From positions 14,393,013 through 14,457,012 of the forward strand of contig JARWKL010000007.1 in NCBI GenBank assembly GCA_029961685.1: a stretch of DNA of 64,000 nucleotides, written 5' to 3'. Origin of the DNA: Aristolochia californica (lineage: Eukaryota > Streptophyta > Magnoliopsida > Piperales > Aristolochiaceae). Numbering within the stretch: position 1 is the first letter of the stretch; every line of letters begins with the position of its first letter. Positions 25,455 to 39,380 of the stretch are shown piece after piece. Under the pieces are notes generated by a model. The model ran no database searches. It saw nothing but the letters and a program-made list of their open reading frames with translations, and was not told the DNA's origin. The translations under genes and the position numbers were made by a program.

Positions 25455-27465
25455 TTGTGGTGTGCGAATAAATTTTCTTCATTTACTTTTTTTGTTGTTT
25501 TAAACTTTTTCTGTACATCAACTATAAAATTTTCATTTTGCTGTGATCTTTTTGCCTTTTTTGTTTACGGGATGAAGGGAGAGCGAAAAACTCGACGTTT
25601 TGATTTAAGAAAAATGTGTACATCTAAAATGGAAATGCACAACGCACATATGTAGAGAGAGATAATTCCAAAGAGTGTCTGTAATTTTTTGGGATTGTAA
25701 GCACCTTTTCGTTTTGATATCTCAGGTTTTGTAATCGTCGGGAAAAATGGGTTGCGCAGGATTTTTAACTGAGTTTTGAATTGCAATCCATAAGTCATTT
25801 CATACAAAAATATAGCTTGTTACGCATGATAAATCACATTACAATCATCTATGATTAATTATGTCAGCTTTTTGCAAATGGACAAAATAATGGCATCTTT
25901 GACTCGGGTAAATATCCCACCGCAAGTTTACTTGAGAATTTAATGAGCGTTTGTTATTCTCTTTAAAAGTTTTGCAGCCATAGCTCATTTGCATCTTTAA
26001 CATGTTTCAAACATGCATATCCATTTTTAAAACATGTGTGGATGAAATCTGTTTCTTGCAAAATTCCAAGCTATTAGGGTTAAACTAGTGGAATTTCCAA
26101 AAATTGGATAACAAAATTTTTGTGTGCATTTGTGTTGGCTGAATAAATTTTTTTTATTTATATTTGTTATTGTTTTAAATTTTTTGCATACATCAACTAT
26201 TAAATTTTCACTTTGCTGTAAGGTTTTTGCCTTGTTTGTTTTCGGGTTGAAGGGAGAGCGAAAAGTCAAAGTTTTTATTTAAGAAAAAAGTGTACATCTA
26301 ACATGGAAAAGCACAATGCAAAATTGTAGGGAGAGATAATTCCAAAGAGTGTGGGTAATTTGTATGGATTGTAAGCTCCTTTTAGTTTTTATATCTCAGG
26401 TTTTGCAATCGTGGGGAAAAATTGGTGGCAGAGGATTTTTAACTGAGTGTTGAATTGCAATCCATAAGTCATTTCATACAAAAATATAGCCCGTTGGGCA
26501 TGATAAATCACTTTACATTCATCTATGATTGTTAGATAAAATTTTTGAAAATGGGAAAAATAATGACTTGTTAGACTCGGGTAAATATCCCACCGCACGT
26601 TCACTTGAGAATTTAATGAGCGTTTGTTATTCTCTTTAAAAGCTTTGGATCAAAAGGTCATTTGAATCTTTAACATGATTCAAGCATGCATATCCATTTT
26701 TAAAACATGTGTGGAAAAAATCTCCTTCATGTAAAATTCCAAGCTTAATAGGGTTGGACTAATGGAATTTCCCAAACTTGGATAACAAAACTTTTGTGTT
26801 CATTTGTGGTGTGTGAATATATATTTTTTATTTACATTAGTTATTATTTTAAATATTTTCCACACATCAACTATAAAATTTTTATTTTGTTGTGATCTTT
26901 TTTGCTTTTTTTGTTGACGGGATGAAGGGGGAGCGAAAACTCAAAGAAAAAAGTGTACATCTAAAATGGAAATGCACCATGCACAAATGTAGAGAGAGAT
27001 ATTTCCAAAGAGTGTCTGTATGTTTTCGGGATCGTATGCACTCTTTCATTTTTATATGTAAGATTTTGCAATCGTCGGGAAACAAGGGAGGCGGGCGATT
27101 TTTAACTGAGTGTTGACTTCAAATCCATAAGTCATTTCTTAAAAAAATATAGCCCGTTACGCATGACAAATCACTGTACAATCATCTATGATTGTTAGCT
27201 CAACTTTTTGCATATGGACAAAATAATGGCTTGTTTGACTCGGGCAAATATCCCACCGCATGTTCACTTGAGAATTTAAGGAGCGTTTGTTATTCTCTTT
27301 AAATGGTTGGGATCCATAGGTCATTTGAATCTTTAACATGTTTCTGGTATGCATATCCATTTTTAAAACATGTGTAGAAAAAATCTCTTTCATGTGAAAT
27401 TCCAAGATATTAGTTTTGGACTAGTGGAATTTCCCAAACTTGTATAACAAAACTTTTGTGTTCAT
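25455..27465 (+). repeat. A-C-B trimer (25455, 26130, 26804)
   Basis: Normal order. The B monomer is 662 bp: about 12 bp (TTCTGATTTAAG) are missing after CTCAAAG near 26946. The rest carries all class motifs. Confidence 0.92.
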
Positions 27466-28813
27466 TTGTGGTGTGTGAATAAATTTTCTTCATTTAGTTT
27501 TTTTATAGTTTTAAACTTTTTTCGTACATCAACTATGAAATTTTCATTTTGCTGTGATCTATTTGCCTTTTTTGTTTACGGGATGAAGGGAGTGCGAAAA
27601 ACTCGAAGTTTTGATTTAAGAAAAATGTGTACATCTAAAACGAAAATGCACAACGCACATATGTAGAGAGAGATAATTCCAAAGAGTGTCTGTAATTTTT
27701 AGGGATTTTAAGCACCTTTTCGTTTTTATATCTCAGGTTTTGCAATCGTCGGGAAAAATGGGTCACAGAGGATTTTTAACTGAGTGTTGAATTGCAATCC
27801 ATAAGTCATTTCATACAAAAATATAGCCCGTTATGCATGATAAATCACTTTACATTCATCTATGATTGTTAGATCAAATTTTTGAAAAGGGGCAAAATAT
27901 TGTCTAGTTAGACTCGGGTAAATATCCCACCGCACATTCACTTGAGAATTTAATGAGCATTTGTTATTCTCTTTAAAAGCTTTGGATCCATAGGTCATTT
28001 AAATCTTTAACATGTTTCAAGCATGCATATCCATTTTTAAAACATGTGTGGAAAAATTCTCTTTCATGTAAAATTCCGAGCTTAATAGGGTTGGACTAAT
28101 GGAATTTCCCAAACTTGGATAACAAAACTTTTGTGTTCATTTGTGGTGTGTGAATAGATATTTTTTATTTACATGAGTTATGATTTTAAATATTTTCCAC
28201 ACATCAACTATAAAATTTTTATTTTGTTGTGATCTTTTTTGCCTTTTTTGTTTACGGGATAAAGGGGGAACGAAAACTCAAAGTTTTGATTTAAGAAAAA
28301 AGTGTAGTTCTAAAATGGAAATGCACAATGCAGAAATGTAGAGAGAGATATTTCGAAAGAGTGTCTGTATGTTATAGGGATCGTGTGCACTCTTTCGTTT
28401 TTACATGTTAGGTTTTGCAATCGTAAGGAAATCGGGGAGGCGAGCGATTTTTAACTGAGGGTTGACTTCAAATCCATAAGTCATTTCTTACAAAAATATT
28501 GCTCATTACACAAGACAAATCACTTTACAATCATCTATGATTGTTAGCTCAACTTTTGGAATATGGGCAAAATAATGGCTTGTTTGACTCGGGCAAATAT
28601 CCCACCGCACGTTCACTTGAGAATTTATTGAGCGTTTGTTATTCTCTTTAAAAGCTTTGGATCCATAGGTCATTTGAATCTTTAACATGTTTCTGGCATG
28701 CATATCCATTTTTAAAACATGTGTGAAAAAATCTCCTTCATGTAAAATTCCAAGATATTAGTTTTGGACTAGTGGAATTTCCCAAACTTGGATAAGAAAA
28801 TTTTTGTGTTCAT
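27466..28813 (+). repeat. A-B dimer (27466, 28141)
   Basis: The A monomer has an A head and middle (ATGGGTCACAGAGG) but a C tail from about 27845 (CACTTTACATTCATC, GTTAGATCAAATTTTTG, AAAATATTG). It ends with the variant B leader CCGAGCTTAATAGGG. The B carries GGGATAAAGGGGG and ATGCAGAAATG. These variants define the dimer family of 27-35 kb. Confidence 0.91.
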
Positions 28814-30821
28814 TTGTGGTGTGTGAATAAATTTTCTTCATTTACTTTTTTTATTGTTTTAAACTTTTTCCTTACATCAACTATAAAATTTTCATTTTGC
28901 TGTGATCTTTTTGCCTTTTTTGTTTACGGGATGAAGGGAGAACGAAAAACTCAACGTTTTGATTTAAGAAAAATGGAAATGCACAACGCACATATGTAGA
29001 GATGGATAATTCCAAAGAGTGTCTATAATTTTTAGGTATTGTAAGCACCTTTTCGTTTTTATATCTCAGGTTTTGCAATCGTCGGTAAAAAAAGGGTTGT
29101 GGAGGATTTTTAACTGTGTGTTGAATTGCAATCCATAAGTCATTTCATACAAAAATATAGCCCGTTACGCATGATAAATCACATTACAATCATCTATGAT
29201 TAATTATGTCAGCTTTTTGCAAATGGACAAAATAATGGCATCTTTGACTCGGGTAAATATCCCACCGCAAGTTTACTTGAATATTTAATGAGCGTTTGTG
29301 ATTCTCTTTAAAAGCTTTGCATCCATAGCTCATTTGCATCTTTAACATGTTTCAAACATGCATATCCATTTTTAAAACATGTGTGGATGAAATCTCTTTC
29401 TTGCAAAATTCCAAGCTATTAGGGTTAAACTAGTGGAATTTCCCAAAATTGGATAACAAAACTTTTGTGTTCATTTGTGTTGGCTGAATAAATTTTTTTT
29501 ATTTATATTTGTTATTGTTTTAAATTTTTTGCATACATCAACTATTAAATTTTCATTTTGTTGTAAGGTTTTTGCCTTGTTTGTTTTCGGGATGAAGGGA
29601 GAGCGAAAAGTCAAAGTTTTTATTTAAGAAAAAAGTGTACATCTAAAATGGAAAAGCACAATGCACAATTGTAGGGAGAGATAATTCCAAAGTGTGTCGG
29701 TAATTTTTAGGGATTGTAAGCTTTTTTTAGTTTTTATATCTCAGGTTTTGCAATCGTGGGGAAAAATAGGTGGCAGAGGATTTTTAACTGAGTGTTGAAT
29801 TCCAATCCAAAAGTCATTTGATACAAAAATATAGCCCATTATGCATGATAAATCACTGTACATTCATCTATGATTGTTAGATCAAAATTTTGAAAATGGG
29901 CAAAATAATGACTTGTTAGACTCAGGTAAATATCCCACCGCACGTTCACTTGAGAATTTAATGAGCGTTTGTTATTCTCTTTAAAAGTTTGGATCCATAG
30001 GTCATTTTATTTTTTAACATGTTTCAAGCATGCATATCCATTTTTAAAACAAGTGTGGAAAAAATCTCCTTCATGTAAAATTCCAACCTTAATAGGGTTG
30101 GACTAATGGAATTTCCCAAACTTGGATAACAAAACTTTTGTGTTCATTTGTGGTGTGTGAATAGATATTTTTTATTTACATTAGTTATTATTTTAAATAT
30201 TTTCCACACATCAACTATAAAATTTTTATTTTGTTGTGATCTTTTTTGCCTATTTTGTTTACGGGATGAAGGGGGAGCGAAAACTCAAAGTTCTGATTTA
30301 ATAAAAAAGTGTATATCTAAAATGGAAATTCACAATGCACAAATGTAGAGAGATATATTTCCAAAGAGTGTCTGTATGTTTTAGGGATCGTATGCGCTCT
30401 TTTGTTTTTATATGTATGGTTTAGCAATCGTCGGGACACGGGGGAGGCGGGCAATTTTTAACTTAGTGTTGACTTCAAATCCATAAGTCATTTCTTACAA
30501 AAATATAGCCCGTTACGCATGACAAATCACTTTACAATCATCTATGATTGTTAGCTCAACTTTTTGCATATGGACAAAATAATGGCTTGTTTGACTCGGG
30601 CAAATATCCCACCGCATGTTCACTCTAGAATTTAAGGAGCGTTTGTTATTCTCTTTAAAAGCTTTGGATCCATATGTCATTTGAATCTTTAACATGTTTC
30701 TGGCATGCAAATCCATTTTTAAAACATGTGTAGAAAAAATCTCCTTCCTGTAAAATTGCATGATATTAGTTTTGGACTAGTGGAATTTCCCAAACTTGGA
30801 TAACGAAACTTTTGTGTTCAT
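28814..30821 (+). repeat. A-C-B trimer (28814, 29475, 30148)
   Basis: A trimer set among A-B dimers. The A monomer is 661 bp with about 13 bp (GTGTACATCTAAA) missing near 28974. From 29475 rightwards the next 32 monomer spacings are all 672-676 bp. Confidence 0.93.
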
Positions 30822-32170
30822 TTGTGGTGTATGAATAAATTTTCTTCATTTAGTTTTTTTATAGTTTTAAACTTTTTTCGTACATCAACTATGAAATTTT
30901 CATTTTGCTGTGATCTATTTGCCTTTTTTGTTTACGGGATGAAGGGAGAGCGAAAAACTCGAAGTTTTGATTTAAGAAAAATGTGTACATCTAAAATGGA
31001 AATTCACAAGGCACATATGTAGAGAGAGATAATTCCAAAGAGTGTCTGTAATTTTTTGGGATTTTTAGCACCTTTTCATTTTTATATCTCAGGATTTGCA
31101 ATCGTCGGGAAAAATGGGTTGCAGAGGATTTTTAACTGAGTGTTGAATTGCAATCCATAAGTCATTTCATACAAAAATATAGCCCGTTATGCATGATAAA
31201 TCACTTTACATTCATCTATGATTGTTAGATCAAATTTTTGAAAATAGGCAAAATATTGACTTGTTAGATTCGGGTAAATATCCCACCGCAAATTCACTTG
31301 AGAATTTAATGAGCATTTGTTATTCTCTTTAAAAGCTTTGGATCCATAGGTCATTTGAATCTTTAACATGTTTCAAGCATGCATATCCATTTTTAAAACA
31401 TGTGTGGAAAAAATCTCCTTCATCTAAAATTCCGAGCTTAATAGGGTTGGACTAATGGAATTTCCCAAACTTGGATAACAAAACTTTTGTGTTCATTTGT
31501 GGTGTGTGAATAGATATTTTTTATTTACATTAGTTATTATTTTAAATATTTTCCACACATCTACAATAAAATTTTTATTTTGTTGTGATCTTTTTTGCCT
31601 TTTTTGTTTATGGGATAAAGGGGGAGCGAAAACTCAAAGTTCTGATTTAAGAAAAAAGTGTACATCTGAAATGGAAATGCACAATGCAGAAATGGAGAGA
31701 GAGATATTTCCAAGGAGTCTCTGTATGTTTTAGGGATCGCATGCACTCTTTCTTTTTTATATGTAAGGTTTTGCAATCGTTTGGAAATGGGGGAGGGGGG
31801 CGATTTTTAACTGAGTGTTGACTTCAAATCCATAAGTCATTTCTTAAAAAAATATAGCCTGTTACGCACGACAAATCACTTTACAATTATCTATGATTGT
31901 TAGCTCAACTTTTTGAATATGGGCAAAATAATGGCTTGTTTGACTCGGGCAAATATCCCACCGCACGTTCACTTGAGAATTTATGGAGCGTTTGTTATTC
32001 TCTTTAAAAGCTTTGCATCCATAGGTCATTTGAATCTTTAACATGTTTCTGGCATGCATATCCATTTTTAAAACATGTGTAGAAAAAATCTCCTTCATGT
32101 AGAATTCCAAGATATTAGTTTTGGACTACTGGAATTTCCCAAACTTGGATAACAAAACTTTTGTGTTCAT
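30822..32170 (+). repeat. A-B dimer (30822, 31497)
   Basis: Same A-head/C-tail hybrid as at 27466: CACTTTACATTCATC, CAAAATATTGACTTG and CCGAGCTTAATAGGG in the A, GGGATAAAGGGGG and ATGCAGAAATG in the B. Length 1349 bp. Confidence 0.92.
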
Positions 32171-33519
32171 TTGTGGTGTGTGAATAAATTTTCTTCATTT
32201 ACTTTTTTTATTGTTTTAAACCTTTTCCGTACATCAATTATGAAAATTTCATTTTGATATGATCTATTTGCCTTTTTTGTTTACGGGATGAAGGGAGAGC
32301 GAAAAACTCAAAGTTTTGATTTAAGAAAAATGTGTACATCTAAAATGGAAATGCACAACGCACATATGGAGAGAGATAATTCCAAAGAGTGTCTGTAATT
32401 TTTAGGGATTGTAAGGACCTTTTCGTTTTTACATCTCAGGTTTTGCAATCGTCGGGAAAAATGGGTTGTAGAGGATTTTTAACTGAGTGTTGAATTGCAA
32501 TCCATAAGTCATTTCATACAAAAATATAGCCCGTTACGCATGATAAATCACTTTACATTCATCTATGATTGTTAGATCAAGTTTTTGAAAATGGGCAAAA
32601 TATTGACTTGTTAGACTCGGGTAAATATCCCACCGCACGTTCACTTGAGAATTTAATGAGCGTTTGTTATTCTCTTTAAAAGCTTTGCATCCATAGGTGT
32701 TTTGAATCTTTAACATGTTTCAAGCATGCATATCTCCATTTTTAAAACATGTGTGGAAAAAATCTCCTTCATGTAAAATTCCGAGATTAATAGGGTTGGA
32801 CTAATGGAATTTCCCAAACTTGGATAACAAAACTTTTGTGCTCTTTTGTGGTGTGCGAATGGATATTTTTTATTTACATTAGTTATTATTTTAAATATTT
32901 TTCACACATCAACTATAAAATTTTTATTTTGTTGTGATCTTTTTTGACTTTTTTGTTTACGGGATAAAGTGGGAGCAAAAACTCAAAGTTCTGATTTAAG
33001 AAAAAAGTGTACATCTAAAATGAAAATGCACAATGCAGAAATGTAGAGAGAGATATTTCCAAAGAGTGTCTTTATGTTTTAGGGAACGTATGCACTCTTT
33101 CGTTTTTATATGTAAGGTTTTGCAAATGTCTGGAAATGGGGGAGGCGGGCGATTTTTAACTGAGTGTTGACTTCAAATCCATAAGTCATTTCTTACAAAA
33201 ACATAGCCCGTTACGCACGACAAATCACTTTACAATCATGTGTGATTGTTAGCTCAACTTTTATAAAATGGGCAAAATAATGGCTTGTTTGGCTCAGGCA
33301 AATATCCCACCGCACGTTCACTTGAGAATTTATGGAGCGTTTATTATTCTCTTTAAAAGCTTTGGATCCATAGGTCATTTGAATCTTTAACATGTTTCTG
33401 GCATGCATATCAATTTTTAAAACATGTGTAGAAAAAATCTCCTTCATGTAAAATTTCAAGATATTAGTATTGGACTAGTGGAATTTCCCAAACTTGGATA
33501 ACAAAACTTTTGTGTTCAT
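32171..33519 (+). repeat. A-B dimer (32171, 32846)
   Basis: Second of three tandem dimers. The A hybrid again has CACTTTACATTCATC and CAAAATATTGACTTG, with the leader CCGAGATTAATAGGG. The B has GGGATAAAGTGGGAGC and ATGCAGAAATG. Length 1349 bp. Confidence 0.92.
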
Positions 33520-34869
33520 TTGTGGTGTGTGAATAAATTTTCTTCATTTAATTTTTTTATTGTTTTAAACTTTTTCCGTACATCAACTATGAAATTTTCA
33601 TTTTGCTGTGATCTATTTGCCTTTTTTGTTTACGGGATGACGGGAGAGCGAAAAACTCGAAGTTTTGATTTAAGAAAAAATGTGTACATCTAAAACGGAA
33701 TTGCACAACGCACATATGTAGAGAGAGATAATTCCAAAGTGTGTCTTTAATTTTTAGGGATTGTAAGGGCCTTTTCATTTTTATCTCTCAGGTTTTGCAA
33801 TCGTCGGGAAAAATGGGTTGCAGAGGATTTTTAACTGAGTGTTGAATTGCAATCCATAAGTGATTTCATACAAAAATATAGCCCGTTACGCATGATAAAT
33901 CACTTTACAATCATCTATGATTGTTTGATCAAATTTTTGAAAATGGGCAAAATATTGACTTGTTAGACTCGGGTAAATATCCCACCGCACGTTCCCTTGA
34001 GAATTTAATGAGCGTTTGTTATTCTCTTTAAAAGCTTTGGATCCATAGATCATTTGAATATTTAACATGTTTCAAGCATGCATATCCATTTTTAAAACAT
34101 GGGTGGAAAAAATCTCCTTCATGTAAAATTCCGAGCTTAATAGGGTTGGACTAATAGAATTTTCCAAACTTGGATAACAAAACTTTTGTGTTCATTTGTG
34201 GTGTGTGAATAGATATTTTTTATTTACATTAGCAATTATTTGAAATATTTTCCACACATCAACTATAAAAATTTGATTTTGTTGTGATCTTTTTTGCCTT
34301 TTTTGTTTACGGGATGAAGGGGGTGCGAAAACTCAAAGTTCTGATTTAAGAAAAAAGTGTTCATCTAAAATGGAAATGCACAATCCACAAATGTAGAAAG
34401 AGATATTTCCAAAGAGTTTCTGTATGTTTAAGGGATCGTATGCACTCTTTCACTTTTATATCTAAGGTTTTGCAATCGTCGGGAAATAGGGGAGGTGGGC
34501 GATTTTTAACTGAGTGTTGACATCAAATCCATAAGTCATTTCTTACAAAAATATAGCCCGTTACGCATGACAAAGCACTTTACAATCATCAATGATATTT
34601 AGCTCAACTTTTTGAATATGGGCAAAATAATGGCTTGTTTGACTCAGGCAAATATCCCACCGCACGTTCACTTGAGAATTTAATGAGCTTTTGTCATTCT
34701 CTTTAAATGCTTCGGATCCATAGGTCATTTGAATCTTTAACATGTTTCTGCCATGCATATCCATTTTTAAAACATGTGTAGAAAAAATCTCCTTCACGTA
34801 AAATTCCAACATATTAGTTTTCGACTAGTGGAATTTCCCAAACTTGGATAACAAAACTTTTGTGTTCAT
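33520..34869 (+). repeat. A-B dimer (33520, 34196)
   Basis: Third tandem dimer, 1350 bp. The A hybrid retains CAAAATATTGACTTG and CCGAGCTTAATAGGG but reads CACTTTACAATCATC. The B has GGGATGAAGGGGGTGCG, so it has diverged from its sisters. It is the last dimer before the 6-kb duplication. Confidence 0.91.
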
Positions 34870-36761
34870 TTGTGGTGTGTGTATAAATTTTCTTCAATTA
34901 ATTTTTTTATAGTTTTAAACTTTTTCCGTACATCAACTATGAAATTTTCATTTTGCTGTGATCTATTTGCCTTTTTTGTTTACGGGATGAAGGGAGAGTA
35001 AAAAACTCGAAGTTTTGATTTAAGAAAAATGTGTACTTCTAAAACAGAAATGCACAATGCACATATGTAGAGAGAGATAATTCCAAAGAGTGTCTGTAAT
35101 TTTTAGGGATTGTAAGCACCTTTTCGTTTTTATATCTCAGGTTTTGCAATCGTCGGGAAAAATGGGTTGCAGAGGATTTTTAACTGAGTGTTGAATTGCA
35201 ATCCATAAGTCATTCCATACAAAAAATATAGCCCGTTACGCATGATAAATCACATTCTAATCATCTATGATTAATTATGTTAGCTTTTTGCAAATGGGCA
35301 AAATAATGGCATGTTTGACTCGGGTAAATATCCGACGCCAGGTTCACTTGAGAATTTAATGAGTGTTGGTTATTCTCTTTAAAAGCTTTGCATCCATATC
35401 TCATTTGCATATTTAACATGTTTCAAACATGCATATCCATTTTTAAAACATGTGTGGATGAAATCTCTTTCTTGCAAAATTCCAAGCTGTTAGGGTTAAA
35501 CTAGTGGAATTTCCCAAATTATGATAACAAAAATTTTGTGTTCATTTGTGTTGGGTGAATAAATTTACTTTATTTATATTTGTTATTTTTTTAACTTTTT
35601 TCCATACATCAACTATAAAATTTTCTTTTTGTTTTAAGCTTTCTGCCATGTTTGCTTTCGGGATGAAGGGAGAGCGAAAAGTCAAAGTTTTGATTTAAGA
35701 AAAAAGTATACATCTAAAATGGAAAAGCACAATGCAAAATTTCAGGGAGAGATAATTCAAAAGAGTGTCTGTAATATTTAGGGATTGTAAGCTATTTTTA
35801 GTTTTTATATCTCAGGTTCGCAATCGTCGGGAAAAATTGGTGGCAGAGGATTTTTAACTGAGTGTTGAATTGCAATCCATATGTCATTTCATACAAAAAT
35901 ATAGCCCGTTACGCATAATAAATCACTTTACAATCATCTATGATTTTTAGATCAAATTTTTTGAAAATGGGCAAAATAATGACTTTTTAGACTCGGGTAA
36001 ATATCCCAACGCACGTTCACTTGAGAATTTAATGAGCGTTTGTTATTCTCTTTAAAAGCTTGGGATCCATAGCTCATTTGAATCTTTAACATGTTTCAAG
36101 CATGCATATCCATTTTTAAAACATGTGTAGAAAAAATCTCCTTCATGTAAAATTCCAAGCTTAAAAGGGTTGGACTAATGGAATTTCCCAAACTAGGATA
36201 ACAAAACTTTTGTGTTCATTTGTGGTGTGTGAATAGATATTTTTTATTTACATTAGTTATTATTTTAAATATTTTTCACACATCAACTATAAAATTTTTA
36301 TTTTGTTGTGATCTTTTTTACCTTTTTTGTTTACGGGATGAAGGGGAAACGAAAACTCAAAGTTCTGATTTAAGAAAAAAGTGTACTTCTAAAATGGAAA
36401 TGCACAATGCAAAAATGTAGAGAGATATTTCCAAAGAGTGTCTGTATGTTTTAGGGATCGTATGCATTTTTTCAATTTTATATCTAAGGTTTTGCAATCG
36501 TCGGGAAACGGGGGAGGCGGGCGATTTTTAACTAAGTGTTGATTTCAAATCCATCAGTCCTTTCTTACAAAAATATAGCCCGTTACACATGACAAATCAC
36601 TTTACAATCATCTATGATTGTTAGCTTATCTTTTTGAATATGGGCAAAATAATGACTTGTTTGACTCGGGCAAATATCCCACCGCACGTTCACTTGAGAA
36701 TTGAATGAGCGTTTGTTATTCTCTTTAAAAGCTTTGGATCACTAGGTCATTTGAATCTTTA

Positions 36762-36799
36762 ACATGTTTCTAGCATGCATATCCATTTTTAAAACATGT
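36762..36799. repeat. Palindrome cluster, reference copy
   Basis: Within 38 bp lie ACATGT (36762-36767), GCATGC (36773-36778) overlapping ATGCAT (36775-36780), TTTTAAAA (36787-36794) and a second ACATGT (36794-36799). The outer elements also form an inverted repeat (ACATGTTT / AAACATGT), so a hairpin or cruciform could form. The cluster recurs in nearly every monomer of all three classes with little variation. Confidence 0.85.
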
Positions 36800-39285
36800 G
36801 TAGAAAAAATCTCCTTCATGTAAAATTCCTAGATATTAGTTTTGGACTAGTGGAATTTCCCAAACTTGGATAACAAAACTTTTATGTTCATTTGTGGTGT
36901 GTGAATAAATTTTCTTCATTTACTTTTTTTATTGTTTTAAACTTTTTCCTTACATAAACTATGAAATTTTCATTTTGCTATGATCTATTTTCCTTTTTTG
37001 TTTACGGGATGAAGGGAGAGCGAAAAACTCGAAGTATTGATTTAAGAAAAATGTGTACATCTAAAACAGAAAAGCACAATGCACATATGTAGAGAGAGAT
37101 AATTCCAAAGAGTGTCTGTAACTTTTAGGGATCGTAAGCACTTTTTTGTTTTTATATCTCAGGTTTTGCAATCGTCGGCAAAAATGGGTAGCGGAGGATT
37201 TTTAACTGAGTGTTGAATTGCAATCCATAAGTCATTTCATACAAAAATATAACCCGTTACGCATGATAAATCCCATTACAGTCATCTATAATTAATTATG
37301 TCAGCTTTTTGTAAATGGGCAAAATAATTGCATGTTTGACTTGGGTAAATATCCCACCGCAAGTTCACTTGAGAATTTAATGAGCGTTTGTTATTCTCCT
37401 TAAAAGCTTTGCATCCATAGCTCATTTGCATCTTTAACATGTTTCAAACATGCATATCCATTTTTAAAACATGTGTGGACATAATCTCTTTCTTGCAAAA
37501 TTCCAAGCTATTAGGGTTGAACTAGTGGAATTTCTAAAAATTGGATAATAAAACTTGTGTTCTTTTGTGTTGGGTGAATAAATTTTCTTTATATATATTT
37601 GTTATTGTTTTAAATTTTTTCCATACATCAACTATAAAATTTTCATTTTGTTGTAATCTTTTTGCCATGTTAGTTTTCGGGATGAAGGGAGAGCGAAAAG
37701 TCAAAATTTTGATTCAAGAAAAGAGTGTACATCTAAAATGGAAAAGCACAAAGCATAATTGTAGGAAGAGATAATTCCAAAGAATGTCTGTAATTTATAG
37801 GGATTGTAAGCTCTTTTTAGTTTTTATATCTCAGGTTTTGCAATCGTCGGGAAAAATTGGTGGTAGAGGATTTTTAATTGAGTGTTGAATTTCAATCCAT
37901 AAGTCATTTCATGCAAGAATATAGCCCGTTACGCATGATAAATCACTTTACAATCATCTATGATTGTTAGATCAAATTTTTGAAAATGGGCAAAATAATG
38001 ACTTGTTAGACTCGGGTAAATATCCCACCGCACATTCAGTTGAGAATTTAATGAGCGTTTGTTATTCTCGTTAAAAGCTTTGGATCCATATGTCATTTGA
38101 ATCTTTAACATGTTTCAAGCATGCATATCCATTTTTAAAACATGGGTAGAAAAAATCTCCTTCATGTAAAATTCCAAGCTTAAAAGGGTTGGACTAATGG
38201 AATTTCCCAAACTTGGATAACAAAACTTTTGTGTTCATTTGTGGTGTGTGAATAGATATTTTTTATTTACATTAGTTACTATTTTAATTATTTTTCACAC
38301 ATCAACTATAAAAATTTTATTTTGTTGTGATCTTTTTGCCTTTTTTGTTTACGGGATGACGGGGGAGCGAAAACTCAAAGTTCTGATTGAAGGAAAAAGT
38401 GTACATCTAAAATGGAAATGCACAATACAAAAATGTAGAGAGAGATATTTCCAAAGAGTGTCTGTATCTTTTAGGGATTGTATGCACTTTTTCGATTTTA
38501 TATCTAAGGTTTTGCAATCGTCGGGAAATGGGGGAGGCGGGCAATTTTTAACTGAGTGTTGACTTCAAATCCATACGTCATTTCTTACAAAAATATAGCC
38601 CGTTACGCATGACAAATCACTTTACAATCATCTATAATTGTTAGCTCAACTTTTTGAATATGGGCAAAATAATGGCTTGTTTGACTCGGGCAAATATCCC
38701 ACCACACGTTCACTTGAGAATTGAATGAGCGTTTGTTATTCTAATTTAAAGCTTTGGATCCATAAGTCATTTGAATCTTTAACATGTTTCTGCCATGCAT
38801 ATCCATTTTTAAAACATTTGTACAGAAAATCTCCTTCTTGTAAAATTCCAAGATATTACTTTTGGACTAGTGGAATTTCCCAAACTTGGATAACAAAACT
38901 TTTGTGTTCATTTGTGGTGTGTGAATAAATTTTCTTCATTTACTTTTTTTATTGTTTTAAACTTTTTTTGTACATCAACTATGAAATTATCATTTTGCTA
39001 CGATCTATTTGACTTTTTTGTTTACGGGATGAAGGGAGAACGAAAAACTCAAAGTTTTGATTTAAGAAAAATATGTACATCTAAAATGGAAATGCACAAT
39101 GCACATATGTAGAGAGAGATAATTCCAAAGAGTGTCTGTAATTTTTAGGGATTGTAAGGAGCTTTTCGTTTTTATATTTTAGGTTTTGCAATCGTCGGGA
39201 AAATTGGGTTGCGGAGGATGTTTAGCTGAGTGTTGAATTGCAATCCATAAGTCATTTCATACAAAAATATAGCCCGTTATGCATG

Positions 39286-39380
39286 ATAAATCACTTTACA
39301 ATCATCTATGATTGTTAGATCAAATTTTTGAAAGTGGGCAAAATAATAACTTGTTAGACTCGGGTAAATATCCCACCGCA
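39286..39380 (+). other. Gene-conversion-like C patch inside an A monomer
   Basis: The A at 38912 has a normal A head and a normal A end (GCAAGTTCAC, TTTGCATCCATAGC, TTTCAAACATGC). Between them lies a short C segment: CACTTTACAATCATC, GTTAGATCAAATTTTTG and CTTGTTAGACTCGGG. The minimum tract is about 39293-39358. The duplicate copy is at about 45350-45444. The related A monomers at 49020 and 53049 have the normal A sequence here. Confidence 0.8.

Noticed and set aside
38239..38562. 107-codon plus-strand frame, identical at 44303-44626
   Set aside because: The identity comes from the 6064-bp duplication. The frame crosses the B head and G-rich box and is shorter in other B monomers.
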